Shown piece after piece: positions 53,353 to 62,742 of a stretch of DNA of 64,000 nucleotides; the first letter of the stretch is position 1, and the number at the start of each line of letters is the position of its first letter. The DNA comes from Planctomycetota bacterium (GTDB lineage Bacteria > Planctomycetota > Planctomycetia > Planctomycetales > Planctomycetaceae), in assembly GCA_023417655.1 (NCBI GenBank), contig JAEZFD010000039.1:100441-164440 (forward strand). Direction: 5' to 3'. Under the pieces are notes generated by a model. The model did not search any database, had not been told where the DNA came from, and was given only the letters and a program-made list of their open reading frames with translations. The translations under genes and the position numbers were made by a program.

Positions 53353-55089
53353 TCAGGCGGCGTTGCTGGATACCGTTTCCGGCTGGGATATCGAGATCTC
53401 ACCTTCCAGACTCATCACGAGAGCCCGCACGGCCTGTTCGACTTCAAGTCGTTCCTGATGCCAGCGTTCACGTTCGGCCTGCCATGCGGACTCGCGGGCG
53501 ATGAGTTCGCTGAGTTGCTGATTGAATGAAGTTTCCCGCTCGGACATCCAGCTTTCACGACGCTCGATCCAGGCGGTCAGACGGACTTCTTCTTCACGTC
53601 GGATCTGCTGCTGTGCCGACAGCTGACGCTGGGTTTCTTCGAGAATTCCGAGTTGTTCCACCAGCAGGTTCGCCGCAGTATTCAAGGATTCGGCGTCACC
53701 GCTGGCCGGATCAGCGGGACATCCCGCAACGAAGGTCTGCAATCGCTCGAGCAGTGGATGCAACCGCTGGCACATCTCATGAAACTGTACGGTTTCAAGG
53801 TCCAGACGTTCCTGCCGAATGTCGTACAGCTGACGTTCCCGATGCTGCATCTCATGGAACTGACGCCGCTCCGACAACAGACTTTCCCGCTGCATCGCGG
53901 TCCATGAAGTCTGTTCATCGCGCTGCTTTGCCAGCAGGGCCTGTTCTTCGGCGAGGCTGCGTTCCCGCTCTGTCAGCAGGTCACGGAAATGTCGAATCTG
54001 CGAGAGCCGTAGCTGAACGGATTGCTCCACCTGTTCAGCCCATTGACGATGCCTCTGCTGCTGCCAGGTAATTGCATCGCGCTGAGTTGCCAGCTCCTTA
54101 CGCGCCTTATCGAGATGATCTTCATGCAGCCGAATTCGCTTCTGCATGTCGACCTCGCGGCGGTGAATCTCTGCCTCGCGTTGATCCAATGCAGCCAGGC
54201 GTTCTCGCCCGATCTCCTCGAGTTCCTGCAGGTGATCCCGGCGTTCGGCACGTCGATGCTCGGCCCATTGCTGGTTAAGGCGATCCTGTTCCTCACGCTG
54301 TGACTGGATGAGAAGTCGTTCCTCGCGAATCCGCTCACGTTCGGCCTCGACTTCCGCGAGGATCTCCCGCCGTTCCTCCTGAATCTGCTGGCGCTCCTCG
54401 CTTATCTTGCGCTCAGCCAGCAACCGATCCTGTTCAATCTGTTCGAGAAACTGGGCTCGAGCCTCTGCAGCGGTCGCCTGAAGGGCCGCCTCGGATTCGG
54501 CCAGTTTTCGACGTTCCTCCTGCTGCTCCTGAAGCCAGGCCTGTTGTTGCCGTTTGAGTTCTCTCTGATGTTCCGCCCGTTCACGTTCCCATTCAGAACG
54601 TTGCTCGGTCAGTTCCATCTGGCGGACGAGACACTCTTCCTGAAATGCGAGCCGCTCCTGCTCGATCTGTTCTGCCGCCTGCTGACGTTGCGTCTCCTGC
54701 ATCTGTGAGAAGCTCACCCGATCCAGCTGCAGCTGTTCAGTCAACTGGGCGACTTCTGCGAGTTGCTGGGCCAGCGTTTCTTCACGCTTCTGCAGTTCGA
54801 GTTCCGCCTGCTGCAATTGTTTCTGGCGAGCGGCGAATGCCTGATTCGCCGCCGTTGTGGCGTCGGCGAGGCGCAGAGTGTCCCGACGGACGGCCTGCTG
54901 TTGTTCTTCGGCGAGCGCGATCTGTGTATTCAACTGCTGCTCGCGGCGGTCGAGTTCGGCCAGCTGCAATTGCAGATGCGTCACGAATCGGGCGGCTTCT
55001 GAAAGCTGATCGTCAGCGTCGATTTCAGAATGCGATGTGACCAACGGATCGCCGACAGGCGAATCGCGATGAAGAGTCTGCAGAGCCAT
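53353..55089 (-). CDS. long coiled-coil protein
   Basis: About 578 residues from the ATG at 55089 (GGAG six bases upstream); the frame extends to 55353 without coding character. Almost the whole protein is charged heptads rich in Gln, Glu and Arg (for example EIHRREVDMQKRIRLHEDHL), so it should form a very long parallel or antiparallel coiled coil. There is no membrane segment or signal peptide. Such proteins act as cytoskeletal or scaffold elements; planctomycetes with complex membranes encode several. It lies 400 bases downstream of trxA but past trxA terminators. Confidence 0.78.
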   Translation of the reverse strand: MALQTLHRDSPVGDPLVTSHSEIDADDQLSEAARFVTHLQLQLAELDRREQQLNTQIALAEEQQQAVRRDTLRLADATTAANQAFAARQKQLQQAELELQKREETLAQQLAEVAQLTEQLQLDRVSFSQMQETQRQQAAEQIEQERLAFQEECLVRQMELTEQRSEWERERAEHQRELKRQQQAWLQEQQEERRKLAESEAALQATAAEARAQFLEQIEQDRLLAERKISEERQQIQEERREILAEVEAERERIREERLLIQSQREEQDRLNQQWAEHRRAERRDHLQELEEIGRERLAALDQREAEIHRREVDMQKRIRLHEDHLDKARKELATQRDAITWQQQRHRQWAEQVEQSVQLRLSQIRHFRDLLTERERSLAEEQALLAKQRDEQTSWTAMQRESLLSERRQFHEMQHRERQLYDIRQERLDLETVQFHEMCQRLHPLLERLQTFVAGCPADPASGDAESLNTAANLLVEQLGILEETQRQLSAQQQIRREEEVRLTAWIERRESWMSERETSFNQQLSELIARESAWQAERERWHQERLEVEQAVRALVMSLEGEISISQPETVSSNAA

Positions 55090-55308
55090 GAACTTCTCCG
55101 GGAACAGCGAGGCATCCCGGCAGAAATAGTCATTGCCAGCTTTCCCACTCAAGAGCAGAACGGGGACATCGGCGACGACGGGTGCGAGACAAGGCGATAG
55201 AGAGCTGGTTGCGGCGAATCCTGCCGACCGGGAAGCTTGATCGGGGGACTTCCCACACGAACCATCAGGGAGCCGCCGGTTGCCAGTTTCAGGAGTGCAG
55301 AAAAGAGA

Positions 55309-55343
55309 ATTTCCTCCAGTCCTGCACGACGACTGGAGGAAAT
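55309..55343 (-). terminator. 13-bp perfect hairpin, trxA distal terminator
   Basis: Perfect 13-bp stem (55309-55321 with 55331-55343), 9-base loop, followed on the minus strand by TCTCTTTTC. The arms carry CCTCC and GGAGG. Likely the main intrinsic terminator of trxA. Confidence 0.75.
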
Positions 55344-55447
55344 CTTCGGTCACGGCCGCGAACCATTTCGTGACCGGCAGCTTGGGCCACGGACATCAGG
55401 CATCGCCTGAGGTGTCAGCGACCAGTCGACATTTGCATCGCACAAAC

Positions 55448-55481
55448 TGTTCCTGGAAGGATTTGAGACCTGCCAGGAACA
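55448..55481 (-). terminator. trxA proximal hairpin
   Basis: 9-bp stem TGTTCCTGG/CCAGGAACA, 16-base loop, just past the trxA stop; on the minus strand followed by GTTTGTG, a weak U-tract. Confidence 0.5.
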
Positions 55482-55488
55482 AGTCGTA

Positions 55489-55815
55489 TTAGACGTGTTT
55501 GTCCAGAAGCTGAGCGATACGATCCTGCTGCTGCAGGCCGAGAATACGGTCAACAGGCTTTCCGTCCTTGAAAACGATCAGGGTCGGGATGCTGTTGATC
55601 TGATAATTGATCGCAGCCTGACGGTTTTCGTCCGTATTCAGCTTCCCGATCTTCACCTTACCGGCGTACTTCTCGGCAAGTGCTTCAATGGTTGGAGTCA
55701 GCATTTTGCAAGGACCGCACCAGGGAGCCCAAAAGTCCACTAGTACCGGCTCGCTGCTTGACAGCACGTCGTCCTGAAAGGTGGCGTCGCTGAATTCCTG
55801 AAGATTTCCTGCCAT
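55489..55815 (-). CDS. trxA: thioredoxin
   Basis: A 108-residue thioredoxin. The active site is FWAPWCGPCKML with the redox Cys pair, preceded by the buried Asp (LVDFWAPW) and followed by the cis-Pro loop SIPTLIVFKDGK. It reduces disulfides in cytoplasmic proteins using thioredoxin reductase. No signal peptide. It has a consensus promoter at 56000 and two hairpins downstream, so it is probably a one-gene unit. Confidence 0.96.
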   Translation of the reverse strand: MAGNLQEFSDATFQDDVLSSSEPVLVDFWAPWCGPCKMLTPTIEALAEKYAGKVKIGKLNTDENRQAAINYQINSIPTLIVFKDGKPVDRILGLQQQDRIAQLLDKHV

Positions 55816-55999
55816 TTTTCTAAGTCCTTACTTCATTGACGACTGAAAAGCCTGTCGCGGGCACTGCCCCTTTGGGGAGGGCATCACAGGTTGCCGAAGT
55901 TGACGAATTCTCGGAAGTGATCGTAAACCAGAAGTCAGACCACTGACATGACATCACTGTCGGCACGCTTCGCGGGAAACACTCCTTGAAACGTGCAAA

Positions 56000-56026
56000 A
56001 TTATAGGGTCCTCTCGCGGGTGTCAA
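56000..56026 (-). promoter_or_regulatory. trxA promoter, consensus hexamers
   Basis: On the minus strand TTGACA (56021-56026) and TATAAT (56000-56005) both match the sigma70 consensus exactly, but the spacer is 15 bases, shorter than optimal. It lies about 185 bases before the trxA ATG. Confidence 0.65.
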
Positions 56027-56455
56027 TGCGCGTCAGAACCAACACCGGCGTGCAACCGCTTGCCATAAAGCAGGTTAGACGAACGTCCCGGATGGAGGAC
56101 ACTTTTTGTTTTCAATGACTTTACTTTAACAGCTGATCACAGTTCGTCTGCAAAAATGTCGGTCAAATGGTCAGGTCTCCGCCTGTGCGTTGCTTAATCG
56201 ATACAAAGGTTGGGTAAAAATGCACCATTCTGCCAGCATTCTCGGCCGGTCCTCCTGAATCGAACTAGAGTTCCGAGAACCAGCGTTCCCGGCGGACGGT
56301 CTACTGCCCGGCCAAACCTCTGCAATCGGTAAGATCAGTGCAACTGGATTCATCCAAGATCCACCGCACTCGATACCCAGCGGTCATTCTCCGCCAGAAC
56401 GCCCATTGTTTGCCTGCGGCCATCCGGCCACGACATTTTCACACAAGGCGTCATC
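56027..56455. other. upstream region of epimerase
   Basis: About 430 bases, AT-rich at 56105-56135. No gene or RNA recognised; it should contain the promoter of the epimerase gene. Confidence 0.4.
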
Positions 56456-57439
56456 ATGCATTCGTTCGAAAGTTGTCTCGTCACAGGGGGAGCAGGGTTC
56501 ATCGGCTCGCATCTCGTGACGCGACTGATCGAGCAGGGTTGCCGCGTTCGGGTGCTCGACAATCTTTCTACCGGCCATCTCAAAAATCTTGAGCATGTTT
56601 CCGGGCAATTCGAATTTATCGAAGGTGATCTCCGCGACACCGCCGCCGTGCATCGCGCTGTCAGCGGCGTTGAGATTGTTTTCCATCAGGCCGCCCTCGC
56701 CTCCGTCCCGTTAAGCATCGAGAACCCCGTCGCCACGCATGACGTCTGCGTCACCGGAACAGTCAATGTCCTGGATGCGGCCCGACGTTCTGGCGTCCGC
56801 CGTGTGGTCTATGCCGGATCCAGCAGCGCTTACGGCGATGCACCGGAGATGCCAAAGCGGGAGAATCAAGTTCCCCAGGCCCTCTCCCCTTATGCCGCAG
56901 CAAAACTTGCTGGCGAATACTACTGCGAGTCATTCGCCAAGTCGTATGACCTCGAAGTGGTCCGGCTGCGGTACTTCAATGTCTTCGGTCCGCGTCAGGA
57001 CCCGAAAAGCCCTTATTCGGCCGTGATTCCTCTGTTTGCGAGTGCTCTCGTCGAAGGCCGCACTCCGACGATCTATGGAACCGGTGAGCAGTCCCGGGAT
57101 TTCGTGTTTGTCGGAAATGTCGTGCAGGCCAACATACTTGCCGCGACGGTGCCAGGGGTTACAGGCCGGGTCTATAACGTCGCCAGTGGAACAACGATCA
57201 GTGTGCTTGAGTTGCTGCAGCTGATCTGTCTGGGACTTGATCAGCCTTTCGCTCCTGCGTTTAAGCCCGCCCGAGTCGGCGACATTCTCCACTCCTGGGC
57301 AGATATCAGTGCGATTCAGAACGATCTGGGTTACCAACCCCTTGTGAGTCTCGAACAGGGTCTCAAAGAGACTCTGGCGTATTACCAGACCAGTGCCATC
57401 ACGCCCCGTCGTTCGACGGAGACTCCTGTCACTGTCTGA
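56456..57439 (+). CDS. NAD-dependent nucleotide-sugar epimerase
   Basis: A 327-residue extended short-chain dehydrogenase. The NAD-binding motif [14 protein letters not shown] is followed by the [15 protein letters not shown] stretch and the catalytic YAAAK (Ser-Tyr-Lys triad), then [12 protein letters not shown]. The order is that of GalE/WbpP-type 4-epimerases that make UDP-galactose or UDP-N-acetyl-hexosamine derivatives. Immediately upstream of the Wzz/BY-kinase gene, so it probably supplies the polysaccharide that this kinase exports. Exact substrate unknown. Confidence 0.88.
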   Translation: MHSFESCLVTGGAGFIGSHLVTRLIEQGCRVRVLDNLSTGHLKNLEHVSGQFEFIEGDLRDTAAVHRAVSGVEIVFHQAALASVPLSIENPVATHDVCVTGTVNVLDAARRSGVRRVVYAGSSSAYGDAPEMPKRENQVPQALSPYAAAKLAGEYYCESFAKSYDLEVVRLRYFNVFGPRQDPKSPYSAVIPLFASALVEGRTPTIYGTGEQSRDFVFVGNVVQANILAATVPGVTGRVYNVASGTTISVLELLQLICLGLDQPFAPAFKPARVGDILHSWADISAIQNDLGYQPLVSLEQGLKETLAYYQTSAITPRRSTETPVTV

Positions 57440-57563
57440 ACTTGAGACCAGGAATGAAGCCGAGTCGAGACGCCGTTCGCCAGTCTCACCAAGTCTTGAA
57501 CGTGTCGGTTGACATGATTGTCTGACTGAAATCCGGTCAGGCATCGCAATACAGGAAACTTTC

Positions 57564-59945
57564 GTGTCTGCTCCACAGAACAAGCCCGGTTCCGCAGCGG
57601 AATTTGATTTCACTCCGTTCAACGTCACTCAGTCCGCCAGTGGCCGCTCGGTGGATCTGGTCAGATTTCTGCTGGGCGCCTGGAAGCCACTCGCGATCGG
57701 TCTTTCACTGGGACTGCTGGCCGGCATCGGGCTTTACCTTTATCTCGGCCCGGTTTACTCCGCTTCGACACAGGTGCTCGTTTCGAAGAAGGCCAGCGTG
57801 CCAGCCAACAGCACCGAAGCCAACCGCTACGGCGAACGAGGCGATCACGTCCAGCTCATCAAGACCGACCTCATTGTAGAACGGGCCTATAAGGATCACG
57901 GGCTGAATGAAATCCCGGCGCTGGCCAAGGCATATGATCCCTTGAAAGAAATTACGGAAGGACTCGCCGTCGACCGCAGCGCGGGTCAGGAATCTTCGTT
58001 CGACAACATTCTCAACATCACCTATCTGCACCCGGACAAACGCATTGCTAAAGCAGTCGTCCAGGCGATGGTGGAAGCCTACCGTGACTATCTTGAAGAC
58101 ACACGGGATGCGAACGCCAAACAGCTCTATCAGACGCTGCTCGACCGACAGGACTCACTGAACGAGGAAATTACTGCGCTCGAAAAGCAATATCAGGAGT
58201 TCCGTTCTTCTGCCCCGGTTTATCTGAAGGCCTCGCCCGTCATTTCGGTGAATGGCATGCCGACGCCGGCTCAGAATCAGTACGAAACCGAACTCGCGGC
58301 GATTGAAACAGCTCAGAACGAGAACCTACGGAAGCGCTCGAGTATTCAGGCGCGCCTGGCAACACTTGATCGCAAAATCAGCGAGAAGACATCTCGCGAA
58401 GAGATGGAATTCTGGGTGCTTCACTCCCTGTCGACCGGTACGTCTGGCGGTGGGGGCGGAACAGGTGCCGGCGGTGGAGCGGCCATTGCCACGTCACAGG
58501 AGAAAGCTCAGCTGGATTCGCAGCTGCTGAGTGCCCGACTTCTTGAGCAGCGGTTATTGCATTCTCTCGGAGAGCAGCACACTCAGGTCAGGAACGTTCG
58601 TCAGCAGATCCAGACGATCCTCAATTTCTACGCCCGGCAAGGGTTAAAGGCACCAGATCAAGCCGGTGAGACCTCCGGAGCTGTCTCTGCCCGATCGGCG
58701 GCTTTGGGGATGGATCTTATCTCCGTCTATCGCGACACACTCGTAGGTCAGCTGAAGGAACTGGATCTCGACAACGAGAACCTGTCCCTGCTGCATGCCG
58801 ATGCTCAGAAGAAGGCCAAACAGGCTGAGATGTTCGAAATCGAAGATCAGCGCCGTAAAGACGAGATCTCCCAGAAGAAACAACACCTCGAACGAATGTT
58901 CGACCAGATTGCCGAATACGATATCTCACGCGGACAGGAAGGATACCGACTGCAGCAGATCTCGCAGGTGCGGATCGAGCGATCTCTGAAAAGGGTGATC
59001 AAACTGGTCGGAACATGTGCCATCCTGGGGATGGGGATCGTCTTCTGTCTGGCGTACTTCCGGGAATGGTACGACACCTCTCTGAAGACGCTGGATGATG
59101 TCAACGCAGCTATTCCGGAACCACTCGTCGGAACGATCCCAAGCATCTCGACATCTCCTGAACTGGAACGCGAGGCCAAGGCATCGGGGCTCTCCCCGGC
59201 ACTGATTTACTTCCATCGCCCGGGGTCCCGTGAAGCCGAGGCCTATCGCGCGATGCGAACAACGTTGTTTGTCGCCATGAAAGAGGGTTCCAAGATCCTG
59301 CAGGTGACAAGTGCCGCTCCCGGTGATGGAAAAAGCACGACGATCGGCAATCTCGCCGTTGCGATCGCTCATTCTGGAAAACGGGTCCTCCTTGTGGACA
59401 GCGACTTGCGCCGACCGACGCAGCATGCGTTGTTTCATCTCGATCAGGAAGTTGGGCTGACCGACGTCCTGCTGCAGGAAATCGAATGGAGGAACGCGGT
59501 TCGTTCGACAGTCGTTGATGGACTCTCAGTCATGACGGCAGGGCTCTGTCCCGAGAATCCCGCGGAACTCCTCTCTTCGCCCGTTCTGGAGGTCGCGCTG
59601 AAAGAGATGGCTGAAGAGTACGACTTCGTGCTGATTGATTCGCCGCCTGTTCTCGCGGTGAGCGATCCTTGCATCGTTGCACACTACACCTCAGGAATGC
59701 TGCTGGTCGTGAGAATGGGCCGAACCAAACGGGCTTCGATTACCCGAGTTCGTGAAACCCTGAATGCACACGGCATCTCCGTGATTGGCGCCGTTGCAAA
59801 TGATTTCAAACGCGAGGGCATTGCTGAGTCGGGTTATGAATTCGACACATACAGCTCTTACTACCGCGAAGACCAGAAGCCGTCCGCGGGGAAGATCAAG
59901 TCTCTGCGATCCTCGGCCAACCCGACTTCGCAGTCAGGAGTTTAG
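57564..59945 (+). CDS. Wzz-type exopolysaccharide tyrosine autokinase
   Basis: A 793-residue bacterial tyrosine kinase of polysaccharide export. GTG start with AGGAA upstream. An N-terminal helix (about residues 38-58) and a Wzz chain-length domain are followed by a long coiled coil (about 180-475, with a Gly-rich insert near 295-310) and a second helix near 480-500. The cytoplasmic BY-kinase has Walker A SAAPGDGKSTTIGN, Walker A' VLLVDSDLRRP and Walker B FVLIDSPPVL. The tail EFDTYSSYYRED is a Tyr cluster, the usual autophosphorylation site. Co-located with the epimerase. Its stop is overlapped by a dispersed repeat. Confidence 0.9.
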   Translation: MSAPQNKPGSAAEFDFTPFNVTQSASGRSVDLVRFLLGAWKPLAIGLSLGLLAGIGLYLYLGPVYSASTQVLVSKKASVPANSTEANRYGERGDHVQLIKTDLIVERAYKDHGLNEIPALAKAYDPLKEITEGLAVDRSAGQESSFDNILNITYLHPDKRIAKAVVQAMVEAYRDYLEDTRDANAKQLYQTLLDRQDSLNEEITALEKQYQEFRSSAPVYLKASPVISVNGMPTPAQNQYETELAAIETAQNENLRKRSSIQARLATLDRKISEKTSREEMEFWVLHSLSTGTSGGGGGTGAGGGAAIATSQEKAQLDSQLLSARLLEQRLLHSLGEQHTQVRNVRQQIQTILNFYARQGLKAPDQAGETSGAVSARSAALGMDLISVYRDTLVGQLKELDLDNENLSLLHADAQKKAKQAEMFEIEDQRRKDEISQKKQHLERMFDQIAEYDISRGQEGYRLQQISQVRIERSLKRVIKLVGTCAILGMGIVFCLAYFREWYDTSLKTLDDVNAAIPEPLVGTIPSISTSPELEREAKASGLSPALIYFHRPGSREAEAYRAMRTTLFVAMKEGSKILQVTSAAPGDGKSTTIGNLAVAIAHSGKRVLLVDSDLRRPTQHALFHLDQEVGLTDVLLQEIEWRNAVRSTVVDGLSVMTAGLCPENPAELLSSPVLEVALKEMAEEYDFVLIDSPPVLAVSDPCIVAHYTSGMLLVVRMGRTKRASITRVRETLNAHGISVIGAVANDFKREGIAESGYEFDTYSSYYREDQKPSAGKIKSLRSSANPTSQSGV

Positions 59946-60004
59946 AGAAGTTTGCTGGACAGAGTGCCCGCGCAGCGCGTTTCGGTTATTGCAAAACGGT
60001 CTAA
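59942..60004 (+). repeat. dispersed repeat, copy B, over stop codon
   Basis: Starts at TTAG over the kinase stop codon and ends at TCTAA. The ends TTAGA...TCTAA are short inverted repeats with extended similarity (TTAGAGAAGTTTGC against the complement of the end), giving a MITE-like appearance. Shares AGTTTGCT, GAGTGCCCG, AGCGCG and TTTCG with the copy at 53181. Confidence 0.6.
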
Positions 60005-60046
60005 TTTCCACGGCATGAACGAATCAACACGCCGCTCAAAAACACG

Positions 60047-60081
60047 AGCCCGCCGGGAAGGAATCACCTTCCCGGCGGGCT
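60047..60081. terminator. bidirectional terminator, kinase/methyltransferase
   Basis: Perfect 15-bp stem (60047-60061 with 60067-60081), 5-base loop, between the plus-strand kinase and the minus-strand methyltransferase. It can stop both transcripts. Confidence 0.85.
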
Positions 60082-60119
60082 TATCTGATTTGTCCGCTGA
60101 ATTTGTCGTCTGTCTGGTC

Positions 60120-61190
60120 TCAGGCGCGTTGCTTCGCTGAGATTACGTCATATCCCCGAACGTCCTGAACCTCAACGTCATCGAACAACTGCTCAATGCG
60201 GGCGGTCGCCCATTCAGCATGCTTGGTGACGAAGTACAGACGCCCCCCCGGCTTCAGCCCCTTCCGTGCGCTCTGCAAAAAGATCTCGGCGATCTGGAAG
60301 TGCGAGAAGTACGGAGGATTCGCCAGAGCGACGTCGAACGTGCCGGACAGGTCCCGTTCGTCATCGAACAGCTCGCCGTCAGCCGTCATGCCGGTTGTGA
60401 AATTGGCCAATCCATTGAGATGAGCCCCAGCAATGGCACACTGCACCGCCCGTGAATTGGAGTCAATGGCATGCACATGCACGTCCGGAGCTCGCAATCC
60501 CGCAGCCAGAGCGACAGTGCCGGAACCGCAACCAATATCCAGGACGTGATCGCCTGGATTAATGGTCATGACTTCCATCAGGGCCCGGGCTCCGACGTCG
60601 AGGCGGCGATGTGAAAAGACTCCGGGACGGCTGACCGCCTGCACCAGATTTTCGCCATCCCTGAAAACGAATTCGGCAGTGAAGTCGCGCAGTCGTTTGA
60701 GCGGCTTCAACTTCTTCATGCGGTAAGTCACGCCGTGCCGCTTTGGGGTTCGGTCGATATTCCGGCCGAACTTATCAATCTCGTGATGCAGCCAGACGTC
60801 CTTCTTGTTGTCGCTGGTCGCGATCAGCATCCCGCCTATGGCGAGGCGGTCATATCCCTGCTGCAGGATCTCGCGGGTCAGCTCGGCTTCGCCGCCGCGG
60901 GCCACCGGCATTACGAAGAGATCGACTTCACCCTCCGGGAGATCGGGGGAGCAGACGATATTCAGATTGGGGAAATTCGTCGTCAGATCCCGGGCATCTT
61001 CAGCAGGATAGATATCGATGAAGTGACAGGTCACGGACGAACTGGGAAGTGATTCCGCCAGAAATGCCGCAGTCTGTCCCCGGCCGACGGTCCGGCAAAG
61101 AATCCGTTCTGCGGTGACCCCCGTGCAGGCGTTAATGGCCAGCCGCTCGGCAGGCGGATTCCGCAAATCGTCCAGTTGTCGATCGTCCAT
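60120..61190 (-). CDS. RlmG/RsmC-like methyltransferase
   Basis: About 356 residues from the ATG at 61190; a 333-base upstream extension lacks coding character. The N-terminal half is a degenerate methyltransferase-like domain. The C-terminal half has the SAM-binding VLDIGCGSGTVAL, the acidic loop HAIDSNSRAVQCA and the NPPYFSHF motif of N-methyltransferases acting on guanine or adenine in rRNA. This two-lobed layout is that of RsmC and RlmG (16S or 23S rRNA m2G). Target not readable. Convergent with the kinase, divergent from the AI-2E gene. Confidence 0.8.
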   Translation of the reverse strand: MDDRQLDDLRNPPAERLAINACTGVTAERILCRTVGRGQTAAFLAESLPSSSVTCHFIDIYPAEDARDLTTNFPNLNIVCSPDLPEGEVDLFVMPVARGGEAELTREILQQGYDRLAIGGMLIATSDNKKDVWLHHEIDKFGRNIDRTPKRHGVTYRMKKLKPLKRLRDFTAEFVFRDGENLVQAVSRPGVFSHRRLDVGARALMEVMTINPGDHVLDIGCGSGTVALAAGLRAPDVHVHAIDSNSRAVQCAIAGAHLNGLANFTTGMTADGELFDDERDLSGTFDVALANPPYFSHFQIAEIFLQSARKGLKPGGRLYFVTKHAEWATARIEQLFDDVEVQDVRGYDVISAKQRA

Positions 61191-61414
61191 ACTCACAGCA
61201 AATTCCTGATACGCAAAAATGTGAATCGGGAAATGATAGCAGAAATTTTCGGATTCGCTCTTGAGGGAATGGTCAGAGTTCTGAATGCCCACTGGACGTC
61301 GTATCCCCTCGATTTCTTCCGTGGCTTCAGGATGCAGGAACATCCTGCTTTCACTGGAAATGTCCGATCCGAACATTGGTCGCGGCCGCGGGCAACCTGT
61401 ATTCTGGCTCGAAG

Positions 61415-62671
61415 ATGACGGACTCTCACTTGGCGAATCGCGCCAGCTTGCTGAGACTTCCAACGTTACATCATCACCCTTTGGGGACGAGCAGCATGGG
61501 CAATATGCCACGGTTGATTTCACTGGGCATCATGATCGTCCTGATCGTGGTGCTGGGCCTAACCTTCTACAAAGTACTCGCTCCATTCGTCCTGCCGCTC
61601 TTTCTGGCAGCCATGACCGCAATCGTTGCCCAGCCGATTTACCGCTATTTTCTCGCCAGAATCGGGCAGAAACCGGCTGCCGCCGCCGGGCTGACAACCG
61701 GAATGCTGCTTGCAGCCGTGCTGATTCCACTGATCACAATGACTGTGCTGGCTTCCCTGCAGCTTTACACATTCGCAGCGGATACCGATGCGAAAACCGT
61801 CCAGCGGCTCATTCAGGATGGAGTCGACTTTGCAAATCGGTTTTTGAGTCCGGACGAGCAGCTCACGGCGGAAGAAGTCTCCCGGCATGTCTCAGGGTGG
61901 TTCAAATCCTCGATGACAGCCATCGGCGACAAATCGCTCGGAGCTGCGGGCCAGACACTCGGAGTCCTGAGCGGATTCGTCGGACTCCTTGTCGCCGTTT
62001 TGATTGGAGTCCTGATTTATGGAATGGCGCTTTACTATTTCCTCGCGGAAGGGCCGCAACTTCTGCAGACGGCGCGATCCCTGATCCCCGTCGATGCAAA
62101 CTATCAGGACGAACTGCTGTGCGAGTTCGCAAAGGTGGTGCAGGGAGTCGTCATCGCCACGTTTCTCGCCGCTCTTGGGCAGGGGATTGCCACCACGCTC
62201 GCTATCGGGGTGCTGGGCTTCAAGCACCTGTTTGCGCTCGGAGCACTTGCTACGTTCACGGCGCTGATTCCACTGCTGGGAACCTGGATTGTCTGGGTCC
62301 CCTGTTCAATCTGGCTTTTCACGCACGGCCGGGTCGCTGAATCGATCTTCCTGGTTGCTTACGGTCTGATTTTCGTCGGCTTCATCGATAACATCATCCG
62401 CACATACGTGTTGAACTCGAACGTGAAGCTGCATCCCCTGCTGGCATTTATCAGCGTGCTCGGCGGGATTCAGGCCATGGGATTGTGGGGAGTTTTCATC
62501 GGTCCCATCGTCGCGTGCTGCCTGTATGCCCTCATCAAGATCTTCAACAAGGAGTTGCAGGAGCTCTCTGTTGCCCGACAGACAGAACCAGTTCCTACGG
62601 CCGCGATACTGGTTGTCCCGACCGAAGTGCCGGTTTCTCAAGTAGCCCCCACCGGGCCGTCCGCCAGTTAA
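61415..62671 (+). CDS. AI-2E family transporter
   Basis: A 418-residue membrane protein with about 8 helices in the AI-2E/PerM (UPF0118) pattern. The N-terminal helix pair PRLISLGIMIVLIVVLGLTF and VLPLFLAAMTAIVAQPIYRY is followed by a soluble loop. Helices FVGLLVAVLIGVLIYGMALYYFLAEG, GVVIATFLAALGQGIAT and LFALGALATFTALIPLLGTW then carry the conserved Pro-x-x-Gly-x-x. Family members move signals, solutes or act as Na+/H+ antiporters. The start may be 61415 or 61496. The start region overlaps the leader of the divergent methyltransferase. Confidence 0.85.
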   Translation: MTDSHLANRASLLRLPTLHHHPLGTSSMGNMPRLISLGIMIVLIVVLGLTFYKVLAPFVLPLFLAAMTAIVAQPIYRYFLARIGQKPAAAAGLTTGMLLAAVLIPLITMTVLASLQLYTFAADTDAKTVQRLIQDGVDFANRFLSPDEQLTAEEVSRHVSGWFKSSMTAIGDKSLGAAGQTLGVLSGFVGLLVAVLIGVLIYGMALYYFLAEGPQLLQTARSLIPVDANYQDELLCEFAKVVQGVVIATFLAALGQGIATTLAIGVLGFKHLFALGALATFTALIPLLGTWIVWVPCSIWLFTHGRVAESIFLVAYGLIFVGFIDNIIRTYVLNSNVKLHPLLAFISVLGGIQAMGLWGVFIGPIVACCLYALIKIFNKELQELSVARQTEPVPTAAILVVPTEVPVSQVAPTGPSAS

Positions 62672-62688
62672 CCAGGAGCGGAAATGGA

Positions 62689-62724
62689 ACGAGCCGGGTG
62701 TGAATCGCTTCGCACCCGGCTCGT
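62689..62724. terminator. bidirectional terminator, AI-2E/esterase
   Basis: Perfect 12-bp stem ACGAGCCGGGTG/CACCCGGCTCGT with a 12-base loop, followed by GTCTTTCC on the plus strand. It separates the two convergent genes. Confidence 0.82.
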
Positions 62725-62742
62725 GTCTTTCCTACGACTCTT

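Larger units (their letters stand above)
55090..55488. other. gap with trxA terminators
   Basis: About 400 bases between trxA and the coiled-coil gene. It holds two hairpins listed separately (55309-55343 and 55448-55481) and the coiled-coil promoter. No gene seen. Confidence 0.5.

Noticed and set aside
61285..62340. 351-codon frame overlapping the AI-2E gene
   Set aside because: Arg/Ser-rich shadow frame; the other frame encodes a clean membrane protein of a known family.
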